Under the pieces are notes generated by a model, which was not told the DNA's origin, did no database searches, and saw only the letters and a program-made list of their open reading frames with translations. Below are positions 1 to 13,312 of a DNA stretch of 64,000 nucleotides, piece by piece. This DNA is from Serinus canaria. Its lineage: Eukaryota > Chordata > Aves > Passeriformes > Fringillidae. The first letter of the stretch is position 1, and each line of letters starts with the position of its first letter. The translations under genes and the position numbers were made by a program. Location of the stretch: positions 62,043,994-62,107,993 of the forward strand of contig NC_066316.1 in assembly GCF_022539315.1 (NCBI RefSeq). Reading direction: 5' to 3'.

Positions 1-1699
1 TCTCCATTTATTTCCATCAGCAATCTCTGTTGGTGCTAATCTGTTGACAAGAGGTACTATGACCATTGCTGCCACTTCCTCTTCACATTAGGGTATCCCA
101 ATGGAAAAGGAAAAGATAAAGAGCAGGCTGCCCTGCAGGAACTAAAAGTCAGCTATATCTGTCTAATCCTGGACTAACATCTCAGATCAACAAGGGAAAG
201 GAGGATTTCTCAGTGATGGAAAGTGGATGAGCATCATTTGCAGGTGGATTTCTAAACTGATCATTTCTTCCTTGAGATCATTTGCATCAGCTGCTGTCCC
301 ACAGTGCAGGTTGCTGGCTGGGTCTGGCTGGAGGCAGCAGAACTGATGGCTGTATCCTGAAGTCCCTTCTGCTTTACTTTACTATGAACCATGACCATGA
401 GTATGTAAACGCTGACTTTAAACAGGTTGCACATTGGCAGCTGGACATGATTTCTTACATTTGTCTTTATTCCTGTGATTTCATTATGTGGAACGCAGAC
501 TAGCTTCACTCCAGCTACAGAGTGGGCAGTCCTTGCAGATAATGAAACAACAGCAAACCCTCTACCTAAGTCTTCAGTCCTCCAGCTTTGCAGAGCTGAC
601 TCTACCCAAGGGTATTCCCCAACAATGTCATGACAATGACTTCCTCCTGCTCCCTAGCAGTTACTTGGGAGCCTTAATCAGGTTTTGGTTAACCCTCCCG
701 ATTCGCTTTCCTCAGCGGGAATAGGGAAGAGTTACATATTTGCGCCATTTTACTAGATTGCAGGGTTTATGAACAAGATTGTCAGTTTGTTAAATACAAT
801 ATAAGGAAACTTAAATATTAGCATAAGTTGAATTCTCTTTGAACTCAAGGACTCTAATTCTTTTTGAACGTGTTACTACTTTTTCCAAACATAGACAACC
901 TATATACACAAGATACTATATAGCTTTACATATGTGTGAAGACCCTTCATTTTTCTCCCATAGTAAAGCAAAATTGTGAAAAGTGAACTGATTATTTATT
1001 ACAAGATCATTAGGAATTTTCTTGTGAGGTGCAACAAACTATCTGTGGTTTGGAAGAAAATAGGAAGTCAACTACAGAAAGAACAAATAGAAAACCAAGT
1101 ACTCAGATTCACTTAAAAGCCTAAAGGGAATGTTGGAAAAGGTAGACTCTTCTCAGAGTCACACAGTGAAAGAACAAGAGACAATGCCACAAATTGCAGC
1201 AATGGAAATTTCAGCTGCATATCAGGAGAAAGTTTTTTACAATGAGAATGGTTAAGAAATAGAGAAGTTGTGAAACTTCTATTCTCGAAGACTTCTAAAA
1301 CTCGACTGGCTAAAACTCTGGGCAACATGACAGAACTTTTAAGTTGGTGCTGCTCTGAGTGGGAGACTGGATTAAGTGACCTTGAGAGGACTCTTGCAGC
1401 ATGAATAAGTGATTTTGTAAGTCTATATTTCCAGTTATTTGTGGTGGGTAAGAGAGAAAGTGTTCAGAAACCTTTAATTTCCCTTAAAACTTCTGGCAAA
1501 AAACAACCTGATTACACATTTTCCTTTATGTTTACATTTTAATAACTACAGAAAATTCAGTTCTTTGCATTATACTTAACAATTTCAATTTTAAATTAGT
1601 GCATATTTTAAATTTATTCTTTCAAGTTCACCCTTTTGCGGTACAGGGCAATATAGGAAAGGAAGTAACATGATTTGAATGCAAATAGAAACTCCTTAA

Positions 1700-1717
1700 T
1701 TTTTTTTTTTTTTTTTT
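1700..1717 (+). repeat. Poly-T run (18 bases)
   Basis: An uninterrupted T homopolymer followed by AAATTAAG. Confidence 0.92.
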
Positions 1718-4050
1718 AAATTAAGAACAGTTGCTCGGACCTGTGTAATGAATGATGAGGAACCACAGTTTGACTACTCCCAGTGATCTATGTACACAAT
1801 ATCACTTCTATGCTTAGAGATCTAAGGTGCCAGAGGTCTGTACCTAACCTTTCCTATTTTTATTCTATATGTTTTCAGATCAGAACTGAACTACAGGATT
1901 TACCTTATACTGTTATTAAGCTTTTTCTGACTGCTGCAGTGTATGGAGTAAGATCCAGTATGTCAGCCTCATTCAGCTGCCAAAAAGTCATCTCTGAAAT
2001 AGGCTAAGTGGTACAGAGAATAAAGAAAAATACACAGTTGTGACTTCATCATTAAAAGGTATGTAAAAAAGAATGTAGAAGAGAGCTAAATAATGCTTAG
2101 TCAAGCAGTCTTAATTCTGGCATTTCTTGATATCAGACTGACTTTCAACCATCTAATTTTTGTGTAAAAAATATAAAAGTACAACCTTATAATTTATTAT
2201 AGCAAGCATAATTTTTTTTCCATAAATAAGGAAGACATCAAGAATGCCATTGAAATAGAAACTAAGTCAATTTCCACAGTAAAAAGGAGCTTTTCAGATG
2301 TGTGCTCTTGCTCATATTCACACAGTACTCTGGGAACTATGGTAAAGTGATTACAGAGCTCAGCTGGGTGACAGTGAGAGGAGAATTCTTGGATCTAGTC
2401 ACACAAATAGAGCTGAATGCAGAGAGAACCAGAAGTACTGACTCAAGGATGGGACCCTGTGCAGCAAGGGCTGCCTTGGACCCTGAGGCCCAGCTGGTTC
2501 CCCTTGTCCAGCACCCCAAATCCAGCCTCTGCCTTGAGTTCCAGCAGCTGACAGCACCAGTCTCCACTACCACGCTTGTGATGGGACCAGTGCAACCTCA
2601 GGAAAGGGTTCCTTTCAGCAAAGAGTGTTTACTCATTTCAAAACTAAAAATGGGAATATGACAGTTCTTATTCTGCTTATTTTCTGCTTGTGGTATCATT
2701 AGACATCATTAGGGGAAGCTTTCAAATGCCTTGAATCGGGAGTGCTGTTCTTAATCACATGAGTATTTTCTGCAGTTGTTCTGAGATAGCTGAATTTATC
2801 TCCTTCTCTACTTTCCTGGGTTTAAAAAAATCACAGAAATTTTACATTTTCTCAGAAATGCTTTCTATTATGTTCTCTTTTTTTTGTGTGTGTGTGTTTT
2901 TTTTGTTTCACTAGTGTACTTCAGATGTGCCTCATTCAAGATAAGAGGTTATACTTTTTATGTGCTACATTTGGTTAGCCACAGGCCAAAATAAATAATA
3001 TTACCAGTCCTGACACCTTAAAATCCTACTTATAGAGAGTACGGCAGTCACCAGTAAGCAAAACAACAGACAAATTAATTAAGTATTTTTGAAGAATAAT
3101 ACTGAAAAGCAAGTCTGTGAAGTGGGTTTTCTAGGCATTTATTCACAGATCCACATAAAAAATCAAGGTTAAGAACAAGTGATTATACTTCCTCTTTGTT
3201 ACAAACCATTCTTACAAAGCCATAAATGTTCCATCTTGCTGTGATAGAGTTTCAGCAAAGATAACTGCGCCTCAAGGACAGAAAATACTTGGTGTGACAC
3301 CATTTTCACGAGATATCTGTGATTGTAAGGGTGCATAATGCAAAGAGATTTACATGGATGTTCACAAATAGTCCTTGAATCTCCTCACTTTCTTTAGAGA
3401 TGCTTATCTCATTGTTCTGAAAATTTCTGAGTCTTTACAGACCTGTTTCAGTATAATAGGAGAAGCTGTAAAAATGTCATGACCTCCACCCCCACAAGTA
3501 AAATATTAACAATTGAAATATGTCCTCTCCATTTTCTCAGCAGGTGATGATGGAAAAATTGTTGTAAACATAGAATAAAAGCTTTCTTAAAACTTTGGGA
3601 AAAAAACCCTGCCTTCTCTTTATTTTATTTTGTAGCAAGCTATAAATAATACATATAAAAATAAACTATACCAATCTGAACTATTATTAGGCTGTAATTT
3701 TAACCTATCAAATCCTAAAGCCATGCTGCACAGGATCCTCTCTCATGGTTTGCAACCTCAGAGGCATCCCCCTGGTAGTTGCCTAAAGGTTGTTCTTTTA
3801 TTCTCTATTTAGAACAAGTTCACACCCAGAGCTTTTCTCAAGGTTCTACCCACCATTTCAAAAAAAGAAAATACCCAGGTTTATCATCACAGATTTAAAA
3901 GTGCAGTTATTCCCAGATGAAAATATAAATAATAAAGAAGATTCAGTGCAAGATTTATGAGTAGGCCTGAGAAACATTGCACTTGAAATGATCTATTCTG
4001 TAAGATGCCTCACTGTGTAAAACAGCCAGAGCCTCTGAAGGATCTAGAAT

Positions 4051-4078
4051 GGGGGTGGTGGGGGGAGGGGAGAGGGGG
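4051..4078 (+). other. G-quadruplex candidate
   Basis: Four long G runs lie within 28 bases: five G at 4051-4055, six at 4060-4065, four at 4067-4070 and five at 4074-4078. Loops are 1-4 bases. This satisfies the usual rule of four runs of at least three G with short loops. The G strand is the template strand of NKAIN2. Confidence 0.7.
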
Positions 4079-6026
4079 ATATGTTATATCAACCTGAATA
4101 GTGGGGTGTCTTTGCATTTGATGTATATTTCCAAGTGCTAGATCTTCTAGAATATTTCCCATGTGGGGAAGTCTTGAAGTAGCATTTGAGTTGAAAGGGA
4201 GAGGAGAAGATGCTCCACATCTGAATTAATTCTTTTGTAGATAATGAGTTGATCTCTACCATTTTTTAAAATTCATTTTTGTCTGAACTTTTCCTTTTCC
4301 CCATCTCTTTACCAACTCTGGTGCTCTGAAAGCCAATTGAAGTGGAAAGAATATAATCTACTGGGTATTTCAAGGCAGATCATATCTCTGGAGCTAATAA
4401 TACCTCTAGAGACCAAATAAAAGATTAAACTGCATTCAAATATAGACCTGAACCCTATGATTGTTTGGGAAACATTCTAGATGATGATTTCTAGACTTCA
4501 GAAAAAAAAAATAATTTCAAGGTTTAGGTACCATTTGTGGCCCATTTTATTTTCAGCTAGTACTTAGGTTCTTATCCTGTTTTTATGCCCAGTGCTCAAA
4601 CAGCTACTTCTCCTTCCTCCATTTTTCCCGCCCCCATTCACTTCCCGAGGGAAGGTAAGCATCCCAACATTTACAAGTTTAGGAATGCAGGTGGCTGAAA
4701 CAAGCAGGTGGAAAGAGGGTGGATTGGGTTGATTATAACTGTACAACAGGTGCTGGGTTTGTTGTATGTCTTAGTTGACTTGGCAACAAAGAAATAATTT
4801 TGACCAAATTAAGGATAATATATGCAAGTTCTATTATTTGCTATGTTTTTGCCAAGCTTTTAATGAGATTTGGGCTGTCTGAAAATATAAAACCAGGAAA
4901 GGGTAATGTTTTACCTGCAGAAAATTACTTTACACCCTCAGGAAATGAAATTCTGATCCTTTTGAACTGAGCATCTTTGAAGAGGCAGAATACATGGGGA
5001 TGAAGTACTTTGTCTCTAGTAGTTTTTGTACTTTGGGGGTGATTTGAAAGAAACAACACGCAAGGAAGTATCTCTGCCTCATTTATTCTTCCTATAATTG
5101 TGTTTAACCTTCTGCATAAAAAGGTATCAGTAACTCACAAAGGATCAGAGGATTACATCTGTAACCTACAGTTGGGCTAAACTCCCTATAATCAGGTAAA
5201 AAATTAAAATCTGAGTCAAGAAGACACTGTGATGTGTTTGACACGAGGGATTCTGCTTGATGGTCAGCTCATAGCACTGTGAGCATAATTCAGCAATAAA
5301 TAGACTCAGTGGAAGCATATTAACCTAAAAAAAAAATTGTTGCCACTGCTAATCTTTTATCCCACAAATTGCCAGCATTCTGGGAACACCTTGGAAAGTC
5401 GGAGTGTTAGTGTGAGGCCATTACCAGCCGCCACTTTATGCATTATCACACTGTCAATAAAACTCTATAAATATGTCATTCTTAGGAAAATATATGTTTG
5501 CTATAGATTTTTACAATGTATAAGTGTTCAAGGAAAAATTCATACCAGAAGCACAAACTTTAAAAACACTGATGAAGCCAAATGGCAATCTGTTCTGGTG
5601 CCTCAATTTACATCTTAATTTAATGAAAAACCCCTTCTTTTACAACTATTATGCTATGTATAAGACCCCTGAAAGGAATCCAGCTAAGTAACAGCAAGCT
5701 AAAAGGTACAATAAATATTTGTTTGCCTCAGATATGGCAATGTTTTGTATTCATGAAACCATTAATTAATGTCTCTCACATGGGTGGAATTTGCATTGCA
5801 GGGCTACTGAGGGGGACAAAAAAAGGTAATTTTCTTTTAAGAATATATACAATTATTATTATGGGCAACAGAATGTATATGCTCATTATTGTCTGGTTTA
5901 AAAGTTTCTAACATAGCCAGAATGTTCCAAATTTACATCATGCTATGACATTCATTTAGGTAACACTAAAAGAATGAGTGAAACAGAGCACAGCCTGGGG
6001 CATGTTAACAAAGAGTTGATGGCTTA

Positions 6027-6185
<159 letters not shown>

Positions 6186-6524
6186 TCATTAGATCAATCC
6201 ACGACAAAACCAGATTATAAGTCTGGTGCTTATGAATAAAAATGTTACACATATGAGAGAATTACAAATAAATTCTTCCCTTTCCCTGACACAGTGTCTA
6301 GTGACCTAGTGAGTGCTCAGTCCCAGCAGAAAACCTGCATCTCAGCAAACAGTGATAAATCTGACATTTTAATTTGAGACTAATCTCTATCTCTTTTTTT
6401 GTTCAAATGGGCAATTCAACTCTAGCTTACTAAATAACAGCCTAATTGAACTAGCCCTGGATTTTTTCAACACTTCATATTTAGTCTCAAGAAACCAAGC
6501 ATATATAACCTAAAGAAAATCTGC

Positions 6525-6597
<73 letters not shown>

Positions 6598-6622
6598 ATC
6601 TATCATCTATCTATCTATCTAT
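6525..6622 (+). repeat. (ATCT)n tetranucleotide microsatellite
   Basis: About 98 bp of CTAT/ATCT units, nearly perfect for the first 70 bp and then interrupted by two ATC shifts near 6597-6608. On the NKAIN2 transcript strand it reads (AGAT)n. It lies about 400 bp upstream of the exon 3 acceptor and is probably length-polymorphic. Confidence 0.97.
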
Positions 6623-7877
6623 TTTTTGCAGTATTTCTACAAAATATGGGGTAATATTGTGACCTTCCAAAGCAAAGTTCCTAATTATTCAACACCTTCA
6701 GGAGGCAGACTGCATTTTAAATTGCCACTTTCTTTGGGCTTTTAATATTTTTTTGTTTTGTCTTAGAACATATAGGAGAGGCATTCATATTTAAGCAATA
6801 TATGTTCATTGGTAGTTGCCAAATGTCTTATTAATCTATCTGATGTGAGTAGTGGAATACATTTTTTTCTCTCCTGTCCACTATTCTACTTCTGTTTCGT
6901 ATTCAGAAGACCCTATGTTCTAGGACTGGAAAGTAAATTCTCCTGCTGTAATGCTGGAGGATCCTGCACAATAAAAGGCAGGATTGGTAATCTTATCTGA
7001 TGTTTGTATTTAAAAATTTCCCTTTACAAAGTATTCTATTACCTAATAAACATGAGGATCCTCAAATGTTTTTTTGATGGCTGTTGTAGCCATCCTCTAG
7101 TCCACAATTCAATTCTGCATGTTTGTTTATTTCCTTCCACAAGGCCTTGCATACATGTGATAGGATACCATTCCCTACCTGCAATGGCTGAGAGCTCCTT
7201 TCTGCTTTTATATCACCACCCCACTTCTCACAAGTATCTACAGGCTTACTCTTCATGTTTTGTAGCCTTTTCTCCAAACCATATTGATTACATGTTGACA
7301 GCTTCTTTTCCAAATCAGGAAGGATTATTTTCTGCACACCTCCAAGTGTTCACATTCAGAATAAGCAGACTATATTTTGGACTGTATAGTATCCATTCCA
7401 TACAAAAATACCCCAAACACATGATAAACTATTGCTTGTCATGAATGACAATCTCTTTCTCTTCTTTCAGTAACAGCATATGCAGGATTCTTCTTGCATT
7501 CCTCTTGTAAGTGATGTTCTGCATTACACTGTCTATTATTCAACATGCCATTTTCAACCTAATCTACTAGCTACTGTGAAAATTAAACAATTCTGCTGTT
7601 TCCCAGAATTTAAAGTGAGTCTATATCCAATACCACCAAAATTTAAATCTGTTCAAGTTTCTTATTTTTATAGATAACAAAATAATTTCCAGCCAGCCTA
7701 GCTATTAGTTGGACCCTGTTAAGATTTTAAAAAGTTATGATAAAAATAGTTTTGATTTAATGGAAGCTAACACAGCTATAAATGCTTGGATTGCTTTATG
7801 CAGAAGTAATTTCAGGTAATTTAAAGCATACAGATTACATATACTTTATAGGTCAGCTCTTTCTGGTCACAGATGAC
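6623..7877 (-). other. NKAIN2: NKAIN2 intron 2 segment, no recognised element
   Basis: Unique AT-rich intron. Long frames are open on both strands at about 7004-7444, but base composition and lack of family resemblance suggest chance. I see no RNA gene or repeat here. Confidence 0.7.
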
Positions 7878-8010
7878 AGATTTATTTAGGTCAGGACAAC
7901 TCTCTGGAGGTCACCTGGTTCAATCACTGCTCAAAGCACAACCAGCATGGATCAAGTTTTGCAGGGATTTATCCAGCTGAGGCCAGAATATCTCCAGAGA
8001 TGACCCAGCT
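7878..8010 (-). mobile_element. CR1 LINE 3'-end remnant (diverged)
   Basis: The plus strand shows the reverse complement of a CR1 3' untranslated tail: 'ctctggaggtcacctggttc', then 'ctgctcaaagca', then 'atatctccagagatgac'. Sense is therefore minus, the same as NKAIN2. Only about 130 bp remain and no terminal octamer repeat is seen, so the edges are approximate. It is an old fragment with no coding capacity. Confidence 0.6.
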
Positions 8011-8048
8011 AATCCACATCTATACTTTGAATCCACATCTACACTTTG
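8011..8048 (+). repeat. Two-copy 19-bp tandem duplication
   Basis: Copies at 8011-8029 and 8030-8048 (aatccacatctatactttg and the same with one T-to-C change) are directly adjacent and abut the CR1 remnant on its left. Confidence 0.9.
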
Positions 8049-10584
8049 AATGTGGGCTGCTAATAAAACTTTGGAAAATAGGAACTTAGTTCAGCTGTAG
8101 AGTGTAGAGCTTAACAAACTCATTTTATTTAAACAAAATTTTGAGGCATTAAACATATTAAGCATTTCATTTTCCTGTAACTTTCTCACAATACACCCCG
8201 CTTCACATGTAACATGGAGCATTATAATTATAAAAGAAGAGAAAACATCAATTTAGATTCAAAAACCCTAATTTGGCTTTGTTAACCAACTTTGCAGCAT
8301 TTTAACTTGTTGGATTTTGACAATTATTGTGATAGTGTAATGTTATATATTCTTATACAGATCACAAAAAAACTCTCCTTCTGACATATTAAGGTAACTG
8401 GATTCCTTATCTAAAAATGTGAAAATTTAGTGAAAATTATAAATACTGCATTTAGATTTGTTTCTCAAAGATACAAAATGTGCAATTTCTGATCCCTTGA
8501 AAAATTTTTTGTGTTCCAGAACAATTTTAAGAAAATTGGGCAAAAGAATACAAGATTGGAGGATACTTTTTCCACAAAAGTTTCAGGAAATTAGGCATAC
8601 AAATGGGAATAGAAACTATGAAGTCCTTATACAGAGAAAGACTTACAAAGTCATCATTTATCAGTCAACATGAAGGAGGAAAAATATGTGAGAGAGACAC
8701 TGGAAACCAGGTTTCAATAGGTTGGCTGTTCATAGCACAACATCTCCCACTGGATGTAAGCAACAGTGATTAAAAACCTCAGCATGCATAGAACATTCAA
8801 CAGAACATTCCAAGGAACTTTGGAACTGCTTGTGCCAGCAGAGAACCTTATTACTTGAAGAAACAGAACTTTTCTTTTTTGCTGCTAATTTATCACCAAA
8901 AAATGGACACATTTTTCTGCTATTTAGATACACTCATTTAACAAGAATCTCTCGTTACAGGACTACAGGTAAGGCTAAAAGTGTCTTTTAAAAGTGTTTT
9001 AAACTTCTTCCTTTTGAAATGCTGTATTTAGTGCTTGTTGCCTGAATTCGATGGACAAACGCTGAGTTAATTGTCTTGAAATAAAAGGATGTTTCTGCTT
9101 CCCATTACTTCTTATTTCAGAGGCTTTAGATGTAGCTCATCTCTTATCTCTGCATCACATGCAGTCATAAATGCCTCTTGTTTTCTACGTGCTTCAGAAA
9201 ACTGTTGAAGAAATTCAGCACTGAGGGTCTGTGACAGTGAACAAATCCTCCTGACACTCTCTATGTATCTAATTAGAAGCACATTTTATAAGAGTTCTTC
9301 AAAGGGCTACAGCTGTATTTCTTTCTTATACGTGGGAGTTCAAGACAGCTGCATTACCTGACAGAAGCCACCACAATGCTACAGCAATCACATAACAGCA
9401 AGACGAGAACTTTGATGAATACACACTTGACCAAGCAGGAGACACTAAGGGGCACAGCAGTGACAATAAAGCTTATTATTTTTATGGAGATCCACACTGG
9501 AAAGAGGTATAACTGGGTTAAGACTGAAGACTTGAATAGTAAACATGAATTCATAACCCTCTGCAAAGAATTTCGAGAAGAAGTAGGAATTTCACGATTT
9601 ATTGATACTGTGTAGTTGCACTCACTATGAACCATCTTAAATGAATATAATATTTTTTTTTTCTTGGGGAATGGAAAACTGAGATATTAAAATACCTGTA
9701 CCAGTACTGAGAACCTATACATCTCACCTCACACTTCTGTCAAAGTTGGCTAAGTCACATTATCTCCAATTTACTAACAGGAAAAATGGAGGTCAAATAA
9801 ATTAAATCATTTAATACCTAAGCCAAATAAAAAAGTGATCACAAGGGCACAAGAAGCAAATGTTCAGGCAGGCCACAACTGCCTTTGATATAAGCATGGT
9901 CAGCAGAGCTCACATCTAATACTCTTGTCACACTTTGCCTGAAGGAGAAATATGTCCCATACCTTTCAAGTATAAATAGTCAGGAACTCTGTAAACTATG
10001 AGTATTTTAAATTAAATAATTGTTTTTCTTTTCCAAAGAACTTTACATGGCATTTCTCTTGCTTCCAATTTCTTTTCTGATAAGTGTGCCAGTTACAAAC
10101 ACATTTGTCTGGGGGATACAAGAGCTGAGACCTGCATTGTGGAATTCAAAGCAATTGAATTGTTCTTGTCATTAACTATTTGCTATTTATTTTATTTTTA
10201 GAAATCGATACAATTTTAGTTTCAGATTCTTCCAAATCTGAAAATATTCCCCAATATCCTTCTGTGCTACATTTAGGAAAAAGAAACTGAAGGGCTTTCT
10301 AAATTTATAATTAGTACATTTACCACAGTCACTAAATAAGTGATTATTAATGCTATCTGGACAACAGTTCTTGAGTTCTTCCAAGGTTACCTAGACCCCA
10401 GCATGTCTGGGAAGAGCATGAAACTTTTTCCAGTAATGCAGTAAGAAATACCCACAATATAATTATCATTGTTTCTAAAGTTATTTTCCCCTAAATTCCC
10501 CAGTCCATAAAGGTAAATCTCATAGAAATACAATTTTCAAACCTATCTCTTCCCCATCAAATATGACAAAAAGTGAAATTCTGA

Positions 10585-10621
10585 ATCAATATACTTGACA
10601 TCAGTAAGTATATTGATGTCA
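10585..10621 (+). repeat. Interleaved inverted repeats
   Basis: A perfect 12-bp inverted repeat (atcaatatactt at 10585-10596; aagtatattgat at 10606-10617) encloses a 9-base loop. A second inverted repeat (tgacatca at 10596-10603; tgatgtca at 10614-10621) overlaps it, so two alternative hairpins compete for the same bases. Confidence 0.85.
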
Positions 10622-12671
10622 GTATCTCTGCCTCTTGTTTCCAAATGTCAGGAATTGATAGAATCCCCTGGATTCCCCTGTGAGAAGTCCATCTGAAGCA
10701 AACAGAACATCAGTCTACAGTGGGACTTCACATAGCTACTTATTAGGCACCATCTCTGGTTTCATCTGTTCTGTGCATTTTGCTCTTTCCTTCCTATTCC
10801 CATTGCCTGAGGCTTTTCCTGGGGAGCTGATGAAGCTATGGGCAGCACAACATGGTGGAGAGTCCAGTCCTAGAACCCAGCAGGAGCCACACATCACTGC
10901 TTCCAGTGCAGAGCAGGATCAGAAACCACAGCCTGACTCCAAAGAGGAATCTGAAGTCAAATTCTCACCCAGTAGAAATTCAGTGATTGAATGCATGAGG
11001 ACCAAAGAGAGATACCGTGTTCTGCTTTTAATAATTGAAATGAAAGTCTTTCCTGCCCAGCAGTTATCTACAGGCCTCACCTGAAGTGAGCTCAGGGCCA
11101 AAACCAGTAGTCTTGACAACAAATAATATTCCTGGCAGCAGAGGACTTTGTGCAACCAGGTCAACTTCAATAAATGTTCATTGACATTCCTGAACGTACT
11201 GGGAAGCTCTTGCAAAATGACATAATTCTCTGGATTTTTTTCATTGCTTGTTGTTTGTCACAGCATGAAGCTTCCACTAGTTTTGCTTGGCTGAATTCTT
11301 CCTATCATTAAAACTTAGATATTTATTTTTTTAAGAATTTCTTTTTAATCATGGTTATAGCATCAGAGCACTGTCCATCCTTGTGAGCATCTGCTTCTAA
11401 GCAAATATGAATTGATTCTGTAGCATCCATTTTGAGTTGCTGTAGTTTTCTGTCTCAAATTGCAATGACAGTCTAGTTTTCTGCTTGTGTTTGTCAGGGA
11501 AATTTTAACCCATTGGCATAGTGATTCCTTGACTCTTCAGTCTTTCATCAGTCACACATTTACGTATTTTTTTATATTTTCCTTTGTTCCCTCAGGTAAA
11601 AAAATCTGCCTGATACTTTATTTCCTTGTCATTATACTTTAATAATTAGTGTACTGTGCCAAGACTGATTGAAAGATGCTGAACTGTCATGTGTATCAGA
11701 ACTGGTCACTACCAAACAGAAAATTGCTGTTGGAATGTTTTTTTTTTCCTCTTGAGCAATTAGTGCTTGCAGATATAGAGCAAATGCTGCTTAAAATTTC
11801 TTTCCAGAGGCTTCTATGCACCCCATGGCTATGTACAAACTTTCAAGTTCCTTGAACTCAGTTATAAGCTCTGCCTTTATGTTATTCATTAACTCTACTT
11901 TTCCCTTGATGTGCATGAGAAGGATTCATAAGCATAAAAGACAGGAGGAAAGTTGAGGCACGTTCTGGTCAGGTCATAAAAGGATAAAGGCACAGCCCAG
12001 AGCCCCGTACATTGATATGATGTGCAGTCAGCCCTCAATCTACTCATGGCCAAGGGGCTCTAGCTTAAGTGGGACTCACTGGGCTTCTTCTTTCTTTTGG
12101 CTGCTTCTGTTTTGCTCCCTCTTCTTTGTGCCAGAATTATGCTGGGAACAGAAAGCACAGCAGAGATTTGCTTTTTGTTCGGAAGACATGGCTCCAACTC
12201 CTTTTGCATAAAATAAGTTGAATTTCTACGGAGCACATTACTGTCAGAGTACCATCCATCTGCCCACATTTAGGTGTCTGCAACGCAGATGTCCTCCTCT
12301 GAGCAGCATCTAGATTCTATTACACTCAACTCAGAGGAAAGGCACTTTCAGGGCTCGGTTCATTTCCCAGTGTCTGACACAGATCACTCTACCCTTGCTG
12401 TTTGGAAAGCTAAACTTTTCAGAGGTGAAATTCCCAGTGTCACAGAGCCCATTAAAAATCTTGCACAGGTGACATAAAGAATAAGATAGTAACACTACAC
12501 TATGCAGATATATACTCTTCCCCCCCCCATAAACAAAAATACCAAAGTAATTTAAACATCTCAAGGGTAAAATATCACAGATGGACTGCTGAAGATACAT
12601 GTTCTGAGAACTACTGTTGTTTATATCCTACATTTTCTGACGGTCCATTAATGCTTAAGTTTGAATAATTC

Positions 12672-12709
12672 ATTTGTTAATTTCCTGTTAATTTGTTAAT
12701 TTCCTGTTT
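12672..12709 (+). repeat. Two-copy 19-bp tandem duplication
   Basis: Adjacent copies at 12672-12690 and 12691-12709 (atttgttaatttcctgtta and the same ending in ttt), differing only at the last base. Confidence 0.9.
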
Positions 12710-13239
12710 CTTGAATTCATAGCTCTTTAGGTTTTAGTGCAAAAGATTGAGAAAAGTGGCTTTTGGTATTGCATCACATTGATTTGTTCTTCAGCTTCTA
12801 AATCGGTGTCCAACTACACCACTGAAGATATAACCCACAACACTAAATGACAAACTTCCACTCCAAGAAACCACAAACAGCTCTGGAGATACATCAGCCC
12901 ACTCATACTGCTTTCCTAAGGAAGATATGCAGACATTTTCTCTGTATAGTAACTCTGTTCTTACAAATGATAATAATAATTTCTTTCAATATGATGCTAG
13001 AAGTGTGAATGGCCAAAATGTAAAAGAAAGTTTATATTGTAGCACTATAGCACTGTTCTGTCAGTTACAATAGGGAGTTACAAATAGTTTGGATCTCCAA
13101 ATGAAAATATACTGGAACTAACAAGTTACTTTTAAAAATTAGTTTTCTTTAAAAAAACAGTTTTTCTGCCATTCTTCTTCCAAATGAAAAGCAAAGAAAT
13201 TTTCTTCTTTTCATCTCAAAGACTTTCCTATTGTCTTGG

Positions 13240-13312
13240 TTGGGTTTTTGTTGTTGTTGTTGTTTGTTGTTTTGGTTTTTGTTTTTTTCTTTGTTTTGTT
13301 TTGGGGGGCAGT
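13240..13312 (+). repeat. T/G-rich low-complexity tract with (TTG)n
   Basis: The tract begins with several perfect TTG units around 13248-13262, followed by irregular runs of T broken by G and ending in six G. It is low-complexity sequence; the frame through it is not a gene. Confidence 0.85.

Noticed and set aside
7004..7444. 146-codon plus-strand frame with an overlapping 91-codon minus-strand frame
   Set aside because: AT-rich, no recognisable domain, no gene context, and both strands open together. Most likely chance.
9354..9635. Opposed frames of 93 and 79 codons
   Set aside because: They are mutually antisense in unique intron with no family resemblance. No evidence separates them from chance.
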